A stretch of 64,000 nucleotides of DNA from an uncultured Chitinophagaceae bacterium (GTDB lineage: Bacteria > Bacteroidota > Bacteroidia > Chitinophagales > Chitinophagaceae). Both the position numbers and the translations under genes were made by a program. This document shows positions 1-6,070 of this stretch, in pieces. The notes beneath the pieces are model-generated. The model ran no database searches and was not told where the DNA came from. It saw nothing but the letters and a program-made list of their open reading frames with translations. Every line of letters begins with the position of its first letter. The stretch's first letter is position 1. The stretch spans positions 120,736-184,735 of the forward strand of contig CALMED010000027.1 in the NCBI GenBank assembly GCA_937862815.1. Direction: 5' to 3'.

Positions 1-157
1 CCCGGATCAGGTCCACTTTACCGGTGGCAGCCAGGCGTTGTGCCGTAGCCACGAGTTGTTCTTCGGTTTCTGCGCTGCAGGGACCTGAAATGATGAGGGG
101 TTTCTTTCCCCAGGACTGTTGCACTTTTTCCCGGATGGTTGCTTCACTTGTTTGCAT
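1..157 (-). CDS. 3-deoxy-7-phosphoheptulonate (DAHP) synthase, N-terminal part
   Basis: Only the first 52 codons lie in the window; the gene runs off the left edge. The visible protein starts MQTSEATIREKVQQSWGKK and reaches the family motif ISGPCSAETEEQ, the phosphoenolpyruvate/metal-binding start of class I DAHP synthases. In Bacteroidota this form is usually fused to a chorismate mutase domain at the C-terminus, but that part is outside the window. It catalyses the first committed step of aromatic amino acid synthesis. It lies 55 bases downstream of tyrA on the same strand and is probably the last visible gene of the pheA operon, so the leader attenuator upstream of pheA would control it too. 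The family call is firm; the fusion is inference. Confidence 0.88.
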   Translation of the reverse strand, partial: MQTSEATIREKVQQSWGKKPLIISGPCSAETEEQLVATAQRLAATGKVDLIR

Positions 158-212
158 AACGTGTAAAATTACTGGTTCTGTTGCGAACGGTTGTTGTTAA
201 GGATGGTTTGAC

Positions 213-1061
213 TTACTGTATAATCTTTCTGATTTTATTGGCATTCTCGATGAGCTCACGTAGATAGTCGGCGTTCTCTTTTTCCAGGCAGGCCTTAAAC
301 TTGCGCAACTGGCTGATGTGCTCGTTCAGCACGTCGAGCACATTTTCCCTGTTTTGCAGAAAGATAGGAACCCACATGGCCGGGTTGCTTTTCGCCAGCC
401 GCACTGTACTTTCGAAGCCTCCGGCCGCCAGTTCAAAAATCGCGTCTTCCTCTTTTTCTTTTTCCAGCACCGTATTAGCGAGCGCAAAGGAGGTGATGTG
501 GGAAATGTGGCTGACATAAGCAGCATGCATGTCGTGTGCCGCCGCATCCATGTGCAGTATGTGCATGCCAATCTTCCGGTAAACCTCTTCAACCGTTTCA
601 AGGGCATCGGCATCACAGCGTTCCTGCTCACAAATCACACAGGCACGCCCGCGGAAGGCGTCTTTCACGGCTGCTTCCGGACCGCTGTACTCAGTACCCC
701 ACATGGGGTGAGCTGCCACAAAGCGTCCCCGCTTCGGATGATGGGCAAGATGCCTGCACAGCGCTTCCTTGGTGGAACCTGCATCGGTAAGCACCTGGTG
801 ATCCTGCAGTTGATCAAGTACCTGTTGCAACACCGGGATGGTGGTGTCTACCGGAATGGCTACATAAACCAGGTCGGCTTGCGCCACGGCTTCATCCAGT
901 GGCAACGCTTCGTCAATCAAGCCCAGTTCCAGGGCTTTCAGCGCACTGGCTTTGGTACGGCTTACGCCTATCACCCGCTCCACCAGTCCCTGCTGCCGGA
1001 GGGCCAGCGCAAACGAACCGCTGATGAGGCCCACGCCTACGATGGTGACGGTTTTAAACAT
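213..1061 (-). CDS. tyrA: prephenate dehydrogenase (TyrA)
   Basis: Converts prephenate to 4-hydroxyphenylpyruvate with NAD(P)+ on the way to tyrosine. The protein begins MFKTVTIVGVGLISGSFA, a Rossmann GxGxxG fold, followed by AHPMWGTEYSG, the AHPM(A/W)G motif of the family. I chose the ATG at 1061 (282 residues) instead of an upstream in-frame start because the Rossmann strand then sits at the N-terminus. The start overlaps the end of the upstream aminotransferase gene by 8 bases, so translation is probably coupled. No ACT domain is seen at the C-terminus, so feedback control by tyrosine is not evident from this protein. It is part of the pheA operon. Confidence 0.93.
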   Translation of the reverse strand: MFKTVTIVGVGLISGSFALALRQQGLVERVIGVSRTKASALKALELGLIDEALPLDEAVAQADLVYVAIPVDTTIPVLQQVLDQLQDHQVLTDAGSTKEALCRHLAHHPKRGRFVAAHPMWGTEYSGPEAAVKDAFRGRACVICEQERCDADALETVEEVYRKIGMHILHMDAAAHDMHAAYVSHISHITSFALANTVLEKEKEEDAIFELAAGGFESTVRLAKSNPAMWVPIFLQNRENVLDVLNEHISQLRKFKACLEKENADYLRELIENANKIRKIIQ

Positions 1062-2226
1062 GTGTTTCGGATTTAAATGAAGTACGGATGCGCCGGATAC
1101 TTTCCTCAAAGGTTTCGGTGGTGCTGCACAGGCTCACCCGGACGTACAGGTCGCCCGCGCTGCCGAAGATACCGCCGGGTGTGAGGAACACGCGGGATTG
1201 CTGTAATACGGCATCGCTGAGTTCATAGCCGGATGTCCATTTACCGGGCACTTTTGCCCATACAAACATCCCGGCCTGGCCATCTGCATACCGGCAGTCC
1301 AGCAGATCCAGCAACTCAAATGCCTTTACCCGGCGCTGGCGGTACACTTCATTGACGGCGTCGTACCATTCTTTTCCCAGTTGCAAGGCTTTGGCGGCCG
1401 CGAGTTGCACCGGCAGAAACATACCGCTGTCCATGTTGCTCTTGAACCGCAGCACTTCATTGATACGTTCCTGGGCGCCACAAAGCATGCCAATGCGCCA
1501 GCCGGCCATGTTCTGGCTTTTGCTGAGGGAATTGAGCTCCAGCACCACAGACTTGGCGCCGGGCACCCGCAACAGGCTGGAGGGGTGATCGTTGAGTATA
1601 AAGCTGTACGGGTTGTCGTGCACGATAAGGATGTCGTTCTTTTCTGCAAACCGAACGAGTTCTTCGAAGAACACGGCGTCCGGCACGCGGCCGGTGGGCA
1701 TATGCGGGTAATTCACAAACATCAGCTTCACCCGGGCGAGGTCCAGTAACTGTAATTCATTGAAATCCGGATGCCAGTCGTTTTCTTCCCGCAGTTCATA
1801 GGTAACCACCGTACCACCGGCCAGCCGCACTGCGCTGTTATAAGTAGGATAGCCCGGGTTGGGGATCAATACTTCATCGCCTTCATTGAGGTAGGTCATG
1901 CAGATGTGCAGGATGCCTTCCTTGCTTCCGATGAGGGGAAGAATCTCGGTGTCGGGGTGGAGGGAAACACCGTACCATTCGCGGTACCAGTTGCTCATCG
2001 CAGCACGCAGCACCGGGGATCCTTTGTAGGATTGGTAGGCATGCACATGGGGACGGGCGGCTTCTTCCTGCAATACGCGTATAACATCCGGATGCGGGGG
2101 CAGGTCGGGACTACCAATACCGAGGTTAATAACGGGTTGACCTTCGCGGTTCAGGGCATCAATTTCGCGGAGCTTGCGGGAGAAATAATATTCACCAATG
2201 CCATCGAGTCGTTTTGCTGTTTGCAT
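1054..2226 (-). CDS. PLP-dependent class I/II aminotransferase, aromatic pathway
   Basis: A 390-residue fold-type I aminotransferase. Visible landmarks are NLGIGSPDLPPHP near residue 35, the cofactor-binding NPGYPTY, and SLSKSQNMAGWR, whose lysine should form the Schiff base with pyridoxal phosphate. The sequence resembles the LL-diaminopimelate/aspartate aminotransferase group. Its place between pheA and tyrA says that it probably transaminates phenylpyruvate and 4-hydroxyphenylpyruvate (or prephenate, the arogenate route) in the last step to Phe and Tyr. Substrate choice cannot be read from the sequence. It starts 9 bases after the pheA stop and its end overlaps the tyrA start. Confidence 0.88.
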   Translation of the reverse strand: MQTAKRLDGIGEYYFSRKLREIDALNREGQPVINLGIGSPDLPPHPDVIRVLQEEAARPHVHAYQSYKGSPVLRAAMSNWYREWYGVSLHPDTEILPLIGSKEGILHICMTYLNEGDEVLIPNPGYPTYNSAVRLAGGTVVTYELREENDWHPDFNELQLLDLARVKLMFVNYPHMPTGRVPDAVFFEELVRFAEKNDILIVHDNPYSFILNDHPSSLLRVPGAKSVVLELNSLSKSQNMAGWRIGMLCGAQERINEVLRFKSNMDSGMFLPVQLAAAKALQLGKEWYDAVNEVYRQRRVKAFELLDLLDCRYADGQAGMFVWAKVPGKWTSGYELSDAVLQQSRVFLTPGGIFGSAGDLYVRVSLCSTTETFEESIRRIRTSFKSETHV

Positions 2227-2235
2227 ACACTTGAA

Positions 2236-3078
2236 TTATTTCGTGCCTGTACCCGGCATTTTTCCACTCCGGTACACGCCATAAATTTTTAATTCGGCCG
2301 TAACGGGCCGGATCGTACGGATCACTTCTTCCAACTGTTCAAGAGTTTCAAATTCCATGTCGGCATGAAAACTATAACGGAAATCACTACCGGGTATGGG
2401 GAAGCTCTGCAGTTTGCTGAGATTGATGCCGCCTGCTGCAATGAGGCCCAGTATCCGGGCCAGCGATCCCCGGGAGTGGTCGGTGACGAAATTGACCGAG
2501 GCCTTATTGGCCTGTTGCACCGGCAGGGCCCGGTCTTCCCGCTGCAAAATGAGGAAGCGGGTATAGTTTTTTTTCATGGTCTGAATCGCCGGTGCCAGTA
2601 CATTGAGCTGATAAAGTTCGGCTGCCAATTTACTGGCAATGGCGGCGATGTGCCGGCTTTTGTGCTGGTGGATGTGGCGGGCGCTGAGGGCAGTATCCTC
2701 CGTTTCCACCAGTTTCCATTTGTACCGGTCCAGGTAATCATAACACTGCTGCAACGCCATGGTATGTGAATGCACTTCCCGGATGTCATCCAACCGCACA
2801 CCGGGGTTGGCCAGCAGGTTTTGACGGATGTGCAGGTACACTTCACCCACAATGCGCAGGTTACTTTTCTGCAGCAGGTTGTAGTTGGGGAGAATGCTGC
2901 CGGCGATGGAATTTTCAATGGCCATGACAGCGCCATCACTTTCTTTTTTATTGGAGCCCGTTTTGATGACTTCGCGGAAAGTGGCACAGGGGATAACGTC
3001 CACCTCCCTGCCAAAGAACTGGCGGGCCGCCTCCTGGTGGAAACTTCCTTCGTATCCCTGTATGGTTACTCTGGGCAT
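2236..3078 (-). CDS. pheA: prephenate dehydratase (PheA)
   Basis: Converts prephenate to phenylpyruvate. The 280-residue protein starts MPRVTIQGYEGSFHQEAA, a form of the FLGPxGSFS/T N-terminal motif, and has NYTRFLIL, the TRF catalytic motif, near residue 170. From about residue 195 there is a regulatory ACT domain (SLARILGLIAAGGINLSKLQ), with LSKLQSFPIP in place of the usual LTKIESRP, the phenylalanine-binding site. It has no chorismate mutase domain, in keeping with mutase activity being elsewhere, for example on the DAHP synthase. It is the first structural gene of the aromatic operon and lies directly after a terminator hairpin that makes its expression conditional. Confidence 0.93.
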   Translation of the reverse strand: MPRVTIQGYEGSFHQEAARQFFGREVDVIPCATFREVIKTGSNKKESDGAVMAIENSIAGSILPNYNLLQKSNLRIVGEVYLHIRQNLLANPGVRLDDIREVHSHTMALQQCYDYLDRYKWKLVETEDTALSARHIHQHKSRHIAAIASKLAAELYQLNVLAPAIQTMKKNYTRFLILQREDRALPVQQANKASVNFVTDHSRGSLARILGLIAAGGINLSKLQSFPIPGSDFRYSFHADMEFETLEQLEEVIRTIRPVTAELKIYGVYRSGKMPGTGTK

Positions 3079-3083
3079 GGGGT

Positions 3084-3113
3084 AAAAAAAACTCCCGGCA
3101 TTTTGCCGGGAGT
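3084..3113 (-). terminator. intrinsic terminator of the pheA leader (attenuator)
   Basis: On the minus strand a perfect 10-bp stem, ACTCCCGGCA / TGCCGGGAGT with an AAA loop, is followed by seven to eight T residues and then, five bases on, by the pheA ATG. A terminator in this position, inside the mRNA leader of the operon and downstream of its promoter, only makes sense if it is conditional. Bases 3105-3111 of its 5' arm can pair instead with 3161-3167 (GCCGGGA), which lies inside the leader ORF, giving an antiterminator. Confidence 0.88.
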
Positions 3114-3133
3114 CCTATTTTGTTTTCAGTGAT

Positions 3134-3226
3134 TTACAATTTTACCTGTAACAAAAGCAATCCCGGCTTCCTGTTTCCGTAAAAGAAGTAAAAATAAAAC
3201 CAGCGAAAGCTTTTATACATTGTCAT
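3134..3226 (-). CDS. aromatic-rich leader peptide of the pheA operon
   Basis: A 30-codon ORF with ATG at 3226 (a second in-frame ATG at 3220). After the first eight residues (MTMYKSFR) come eight aromatic residues in a row, WFYFYFFY, encoded at 3202-3179, then GNRKPG and a short hydrophobic tail before TAA at 3134. Ten of the first sixteen residues are Phe, Tyr or Trp. It follows the operon promoter and ends 20 bases before the terminator stem. The layout is that of leader peptides such as E. coli PheL, but the sequence is different. Expected role: ribosomes stall at the aromatic codons when charged Phe/Tyr/Trp tRNA is scarce, which leaves GCCGGGA (codons 20-22) free to block the terminator. 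The peptide is seen directly; the control is inferred. Confidence 0.82.
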   Translation of the reverse strand: MTMYKSFRWFYFYFFYGNRKPGLLLLQVKL

Positions 3227-3230
3227 GGAT

Positions 3231-3260
3231 CAAATATAGGCAGGGTTGTTTAAAAAACAA
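3231..3260 (-). promoter_or_regulatory. promoter of the aromatic amino acid operon
   Basis: Bacteroidota-type promoter: -33 TTG at 3260-3258, 19-base spacer, -7 TATATTTG at 3238-3231, both matching consensus. The expected transcription start falls at about 3224-3227, on or next to the leader-peptide ATG at 3226, so the leader peptide may be translated from a leaderless mRNA. Confidence 0.8.
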
Positions 3261-3452
3261 GTGTTAGCTAAAAAAAGATATTGTATTTACCGGATACTCC
3301 GTGCGGGGCAGGGCTAACCGGGTAAAAAAAAGCCATTCCAGGAATGGAACGGCCGTTAACGATTGCTTGCCATATGAAAATTTTTGAACCAGGTCTGACG
3401 CTTATACCCGGCAAGCAGGGAGTTTTCATGAACCGGTCAGACCGGTGATTGA

Positions 3453-3632
3453 TTACTGGGCAGCAGGGGCTGTAGTGTCAGCAGCAGGAGCAGCTGTAGT
3501 GTCAGCAGCAGGAGCTGTGGTGTCAGCAGCAGGAGCAGGTGCAGTTGTGGTGTCAACAGGCTCAGAACCTTCACCTTCGTTGTTGCAGGCTACAAAACCG
3601 AGAATAGCGAATGCCAGAAGAAGCTTTTTCAT
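3453..3632 (-). CDS. small lipoprotein with PAADTT repeats
   Basis: A 59-residue protein too short for most gene callers. It starts MKKLLLAFAILGFVACNNEG: a lipoprotein signal peptide with lipobox FVAC, so the mature protein begins at Cys16 and should be anchored in the inner or outer membrane. The rest is low complexity, with three to four copies of a seven- to eight-residue unit (DTTAPAA / DTTAAPAA). Nothing suggests an enzyme; such short Ala/Pro/Thr-rich lipoproteins are common and uncharacterised in this phylum. It is monocistronic and divergent from the ECF sigma gene, with an inverted repeat between the two. Confidence 0.72.
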   Translation of the reverse strand: MKKLLLAFAILGFVACNNEGEGSEPVDTTTAPAPAADTTAPAADTTAAPAADTTAPAAQ

Positions 3633-3695
3633 TTTCTTTTTGTTTTTGAGTTTTTTAGATAATTATCGAGTTTTAATACCCGGGTCACAGGAAAA

Positions 3696-3743
3696 GTAAC
3701 CCATAACCGGAAAAAAAATTTTTTTTCGCCCGTTTTGGGTTAC
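3696..3743. repeat. imperfect inverted repeat between lipoprotein and sigma-factor genes
   Basis: GTAACCCA (3696-3703) and TGGGTTAC (3736-3743) form a perfect 8-bp outer repeat. Inside it the arms continue imperfectly (AACCGG against CCCGTT) down to an A8/T8 centre, giving about 24 bases per arm. It lies 38 bases before the sigma-factor GTG and 64 bases before the lipoprotein start on the other strand. It is too far from a gene end to be an obvious terminator, so it may be an operator or a pair of sigma-recognition half-sites. Confidence 0.5.
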
Positions 3744-3780
3744 AATTTTGTTGAATTCGTATTAAAATCACAGGCACATC

Positions 3781-4347
3781 GTGAAAGCGGAAGCAGCTGA
3801 ACTGGAATTACTGAACGGACTGGCACGGAACAACCATGCGGCAATAGAAAGCCTGTACCTGCAGCATTACGGCATGATCCAGGCCTTTGTTGTTAACAAT
3901 AACGGTAGTTCGGATGATGCCCGGGACATTTTCCAGGAAGCCATGATTCTGTTGTACGAAAAGGCACAGGACCCGGCTTTTGAGCTGAACTGTAAGATCA
4001 AAACCTACCTGTACTCGGTTTGCAGAAGACTGTGGCTCAAGCGGTTGCAGCAAGCAAACCGCTTCGGAAGCCCGGTGGAAATGCTGGAAGACGTGGTACC
4101 GGTTGATGAAGACCTGGAAGCACAGGAGAACAGAAATGAGGCCTTTGTGATGATGGACAAAGCCCTGCAACACCTGGGCGAACCCTGTAAAAGCCTGCTT
4201 GAAGCCTATTATGTGCAGAAGAAGCAGATGCTGGAAATAGCGGAGCACTTCGGCTACACCAATGCCGATAATGCCAAGAACCAGAAGTACAAGTGCCTGA
4301 TGCGACTGAAGAAGTTATTTTTTGCTCATTATAAAAATGGTATCTGA
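3781..4347 (+). CDS. ECF-type RNA polymerase sigma factor
   Basis: A 188-residue sigma-70 family protein of the extracytoplasmic-function type. Region 2 is seen around residues 25-90 (DDARDIFQEAMILLYE and KIKTYLYSVCRRLWLKRLQ) and region 4, a helix-turn-helix, near residues 130-180 (AEHFGYTNADNAKNQKYKCLMRLKKLF). The GTG start at 3781 is the only one that gives a normal N-terminus. Its stop overlaps the next ATG by 11 bases. The partner is a membrane protease with an anti-sigma-like N-terminus, so this sigma probably responds to an envelope signal through that protein. The regulon is unknown; the inverted repeat just upstream could be an autoregulatory site. Confidence 0.88.
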   Translation: MKAEAAELELLNGLARNNHAAIESLYLQHYGMIQAFVVNNNGSSDDARDIFQEAMILLYEKAQDPAFELNCKIKTYLYSVCRRLWLKRLQQANRFGSPVEMLEDVVPVDEDLEAQENRNEAFVMMDKALQHLGEPCKSLLEAYYVQKKQMLEIAEHFGYTNADNAKNQKYKCLMRLKKLFFAHYKNGI

Positions 4348-5449
4348 GATGGATGAACTGATGATCCTGGACGCAACCGAGCGGTACCTGAAGGGGGAGA
4401 TGACCAGCGAGGAGAAAGCGTATTTCGAACAGCTGCGCCAATCGAATCCCGAAGTGGACCAACTGACCGTGGAGCATATCTTCTTTCTGCAGGAGCTCGA
4501 CCGGTACAGCCACCTGAAGACCTTCCGCCATTCTCTCCACGAAATGCACCAGCAATTGCTGGTAAACGGAACCATCCGGGAGGAAACGCTGACCAACAGC
4601 ATGAAGGTGGTTAACATGTGGAAGCGCTACAAGCGCACCATCACCATCGCTGCTTCGATCGCCGGCATTACGGCGCTTTCCATCAGCGCCATGACCCTGC
4701 TGCTGGCCCCGGAAAAAAATACAAAAGCCCTCACCGATCTGAACAGGAAAATCTACTACCTCGAACGCAAGCAGCAGCAACAGGATACCCGCATTAACGA
4801 TGTAATCAGTAAAATGGAACCGGGCACCGTGGTGAAGGAAAGCGGCTCCGGCTTCCTGGTAGACGGCAAAGGCCTGTTGATCACCAATGCGCACGTGGTG
4901 AAAAACGCTCAGGGCATCCTGGCCGTAAATAATAAAGGCGAAGAGTTTAAGGTGCGGCTGGTTAAAGTGGATGAAGTACGGGATATTGCCATTCTGAAAA
5001 TCGAAGACAAGGATTTTAAAACCGTACAGACCCTGCCCTACAGCCTGCAACGGGTGAGTACCGATATTGCCGAACCCATCTTTACCCTCGGCTATCCCCG
5101 CAATGAAATTGTTTACGGTGAGGGATACCTGAGTGCCAGGACCGGCTATAACGGCGACACCCTGAGTTGCCAGATTGCCGTGGCGGCCAACCCGGGTAAC
5201 AGCGGCGGGCCGGTGTTTAATAAAAATGGAGAAATCATCGGCGTAATCAGCAGCAAGCAGGCCCAGGTAGATGGTGTGGTTTTTGCCATCCGTTCCCGCT
5301 ACATCCTGGAAGCCCTGCAGGAACTGCGCCAATCCGACACAGCCTTCAGTAAGTTAAAAGTGCCGGTACAATCCCACGTTAAAGGGCTGGAAAAAACCCA
5401 GCAGGTGAAGAAAATTCAGGACTTTGTGTACATGATCAAAGTATATTAA
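4337..5449 (+). CDS. membrane-anchored trypsin-like serine protease with anti-sigma-like N-terminus
   Basis: Residues 1-90 are a soluble helical region (DATERYLKGEMTSEEKAYFE), like the cytoplasmic part of anti-sigma factors. One membrane helix follows (TITIAASIAGITALSISAM), then a short coiled coil (YYLERKQQQQD) and a chymotrypsin-fold S1C protease domain. The triad is visible: His in TNAHVV, Asp in RDIAILKI, Ser in NPGNSGGPV. No PDZ domain follows, unlike DegP/HtrA. The ATG at 4337 overlaps the sigma gene; ATG 4349 is an alternative. The protein should sit with the protease in the periplasm and the N-terminus in the cytoplasm next to the sigma factor. Sigma binding is inferred from position and shape. 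Confidence 0.82.
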   Translation: MVSEMDELMILDATERYLKGEMTSEEKAYFEQLRQSNPEVDQLTVEHIFFLQELDRYSHLKTFRHSLHEMHQQLLVNGTIREETLTNSMKVVNMWKRYKRTITIAASIAGITALSISAMTLLLAPEKNTKALTDLNRKIYYLERKQQQQDTRINDVISKMEPGTVVKESGSGFLVDGKGLLITNAHVVKNAQGILAVNNKGEEFKVRLVKVDEVRDIAILKIEDKDFKTVQTLPYSLQRVSTDIAEPIFTLGYPRNEIVYGEGYLSARTGYNGDTLSCQIAVAANPGNSGGPVFNKNGEIIGVISSKQAQVDGVVFAIRSRYILEALQELRQSDTAFSKLKVPVQSHVKGLEKTQQVKKIQDFVYMIKVY

Positions 5450-5480
5450 GAACAGGAAAAACCCTGAAAGTAACAGCATA

Positions 5481-5507
5481 AAAAAACCTCCCGCCGGGAG
5501 GTTTTTT
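5481..5507. terminator. bidirectional intrinsic terminator
   Basis: AAAAAACCTCCC - GCC - GGGAGGTTTTTT: a GC-rich stem with A-run before and T-run after, between two convergent genes. It should end transcription of both the protease operon (plus strand) and the DUF3276 gene (minus strand). Confidence 0.85.
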
Positions 5508-5521
5508 AGTTATTTACTGTT

Positions 5522-5980
5522 TTACCATTTATCCACTTCTTCATCGGCCGCGTTGGTTGCAGGCGTTTCTGCCGCAGGGGCTTCCGTTTCCTGAACAGCG
5601 GGAGCAGGTGCCGGAGCGGGCTCGTATGCACCGGCAGGGGCTTCAATGGCAGATACCGGGCCTCCTTCATAGTCGCCGGAAGAAGGTGCATCTTCATGAT
5701 TGAAAGCGTCAAAATCGAAATCGGGCATGAGTTCAGTCTTTACATAATCCACGGCTTCAGTCAGCCCTTTGATAAACTTATTGAAGTCTTCCTTGTACAG
5801 AAAGATTTTATGCCGGTCATATCCTTCACCGGTAAACCGCTTACGGCTTTCGGTAATAGTGAGGTAGTAATCATTTCCCCGTGTTGCCCGTACATCAAAA
5901 AAGTAGGTTCTGCGCTTGCCTGCACGGATCCGCTTGCTGTAAATGCTCTCCATCCGTTTGTCGTTGTTTTCGTACGCCAC
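5522..5980 (-). CDS. DUF3276 / PUR-family nucleic-acid-binding protein
   Basis: A 152-residue protein with the PUR-domain signature of Bacteroidota DUF3276 proteins: YSKRIRAGKRRTYFFDVRAT, then YYLTITESRKRF and HKIFLYKEDFNKF. PUR domains bind single-stranded DNA/RNA. The C-terminal 50 residues are acidic and Ala/Pro/Glu-rich, probably disordered. The start is GTG at 5980: the promoter -7 box at 6027-6020 places the mRNA start downstream of the more upstream TTG at 6022, ruling that one out. ATG 5953 is a shorter alternative. The gene is monocistronic. Confidence 0.82.
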   Translation of the reverse strand: MAYENNDKRMESIYSKRIRAGKRRTYFFDVRATRGNDYYLTITESRKRFTGEGYDRHKIFLYKEDFNKFIKGLTEAVDYVKTELMPDFDFDAFNHEDAPSSGDYEGGPVSAIEAPAGAYEPAPAPAPAVQETEAPAAETPATNAADEEVDKW

Positions 5981-6019
5981 TGCTATTGGGTTTTGATTCG
6001 AAAAAAAATAAGGCCGCGA

Positions 6020-6050
6020 CAAAGATAGATTTCTTTTCGATTTGGCAAAA
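6020..6050 (-). promoter_or_regulatory. promoter of the DUF3276 gene
   Basis: -33 TTTTG at 6050-6046, 18-base spacer, -7 TATCTTTG at 6027-6020. The expected mRNA start near 6013-6016 helps decide the GTG start at 5980. Confidence 0.7.
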
Positions 6051-6070
6051 TTTTCGTAACGGCTTGCAAA

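Noticed and set aside
4037..5332. 431-codon open frame antisense to the sigma factor and protease
   Set aside because: The sense-strand genes have intact catalytic and DNA-binding motifs; the antisense frame has no domain and no start context.
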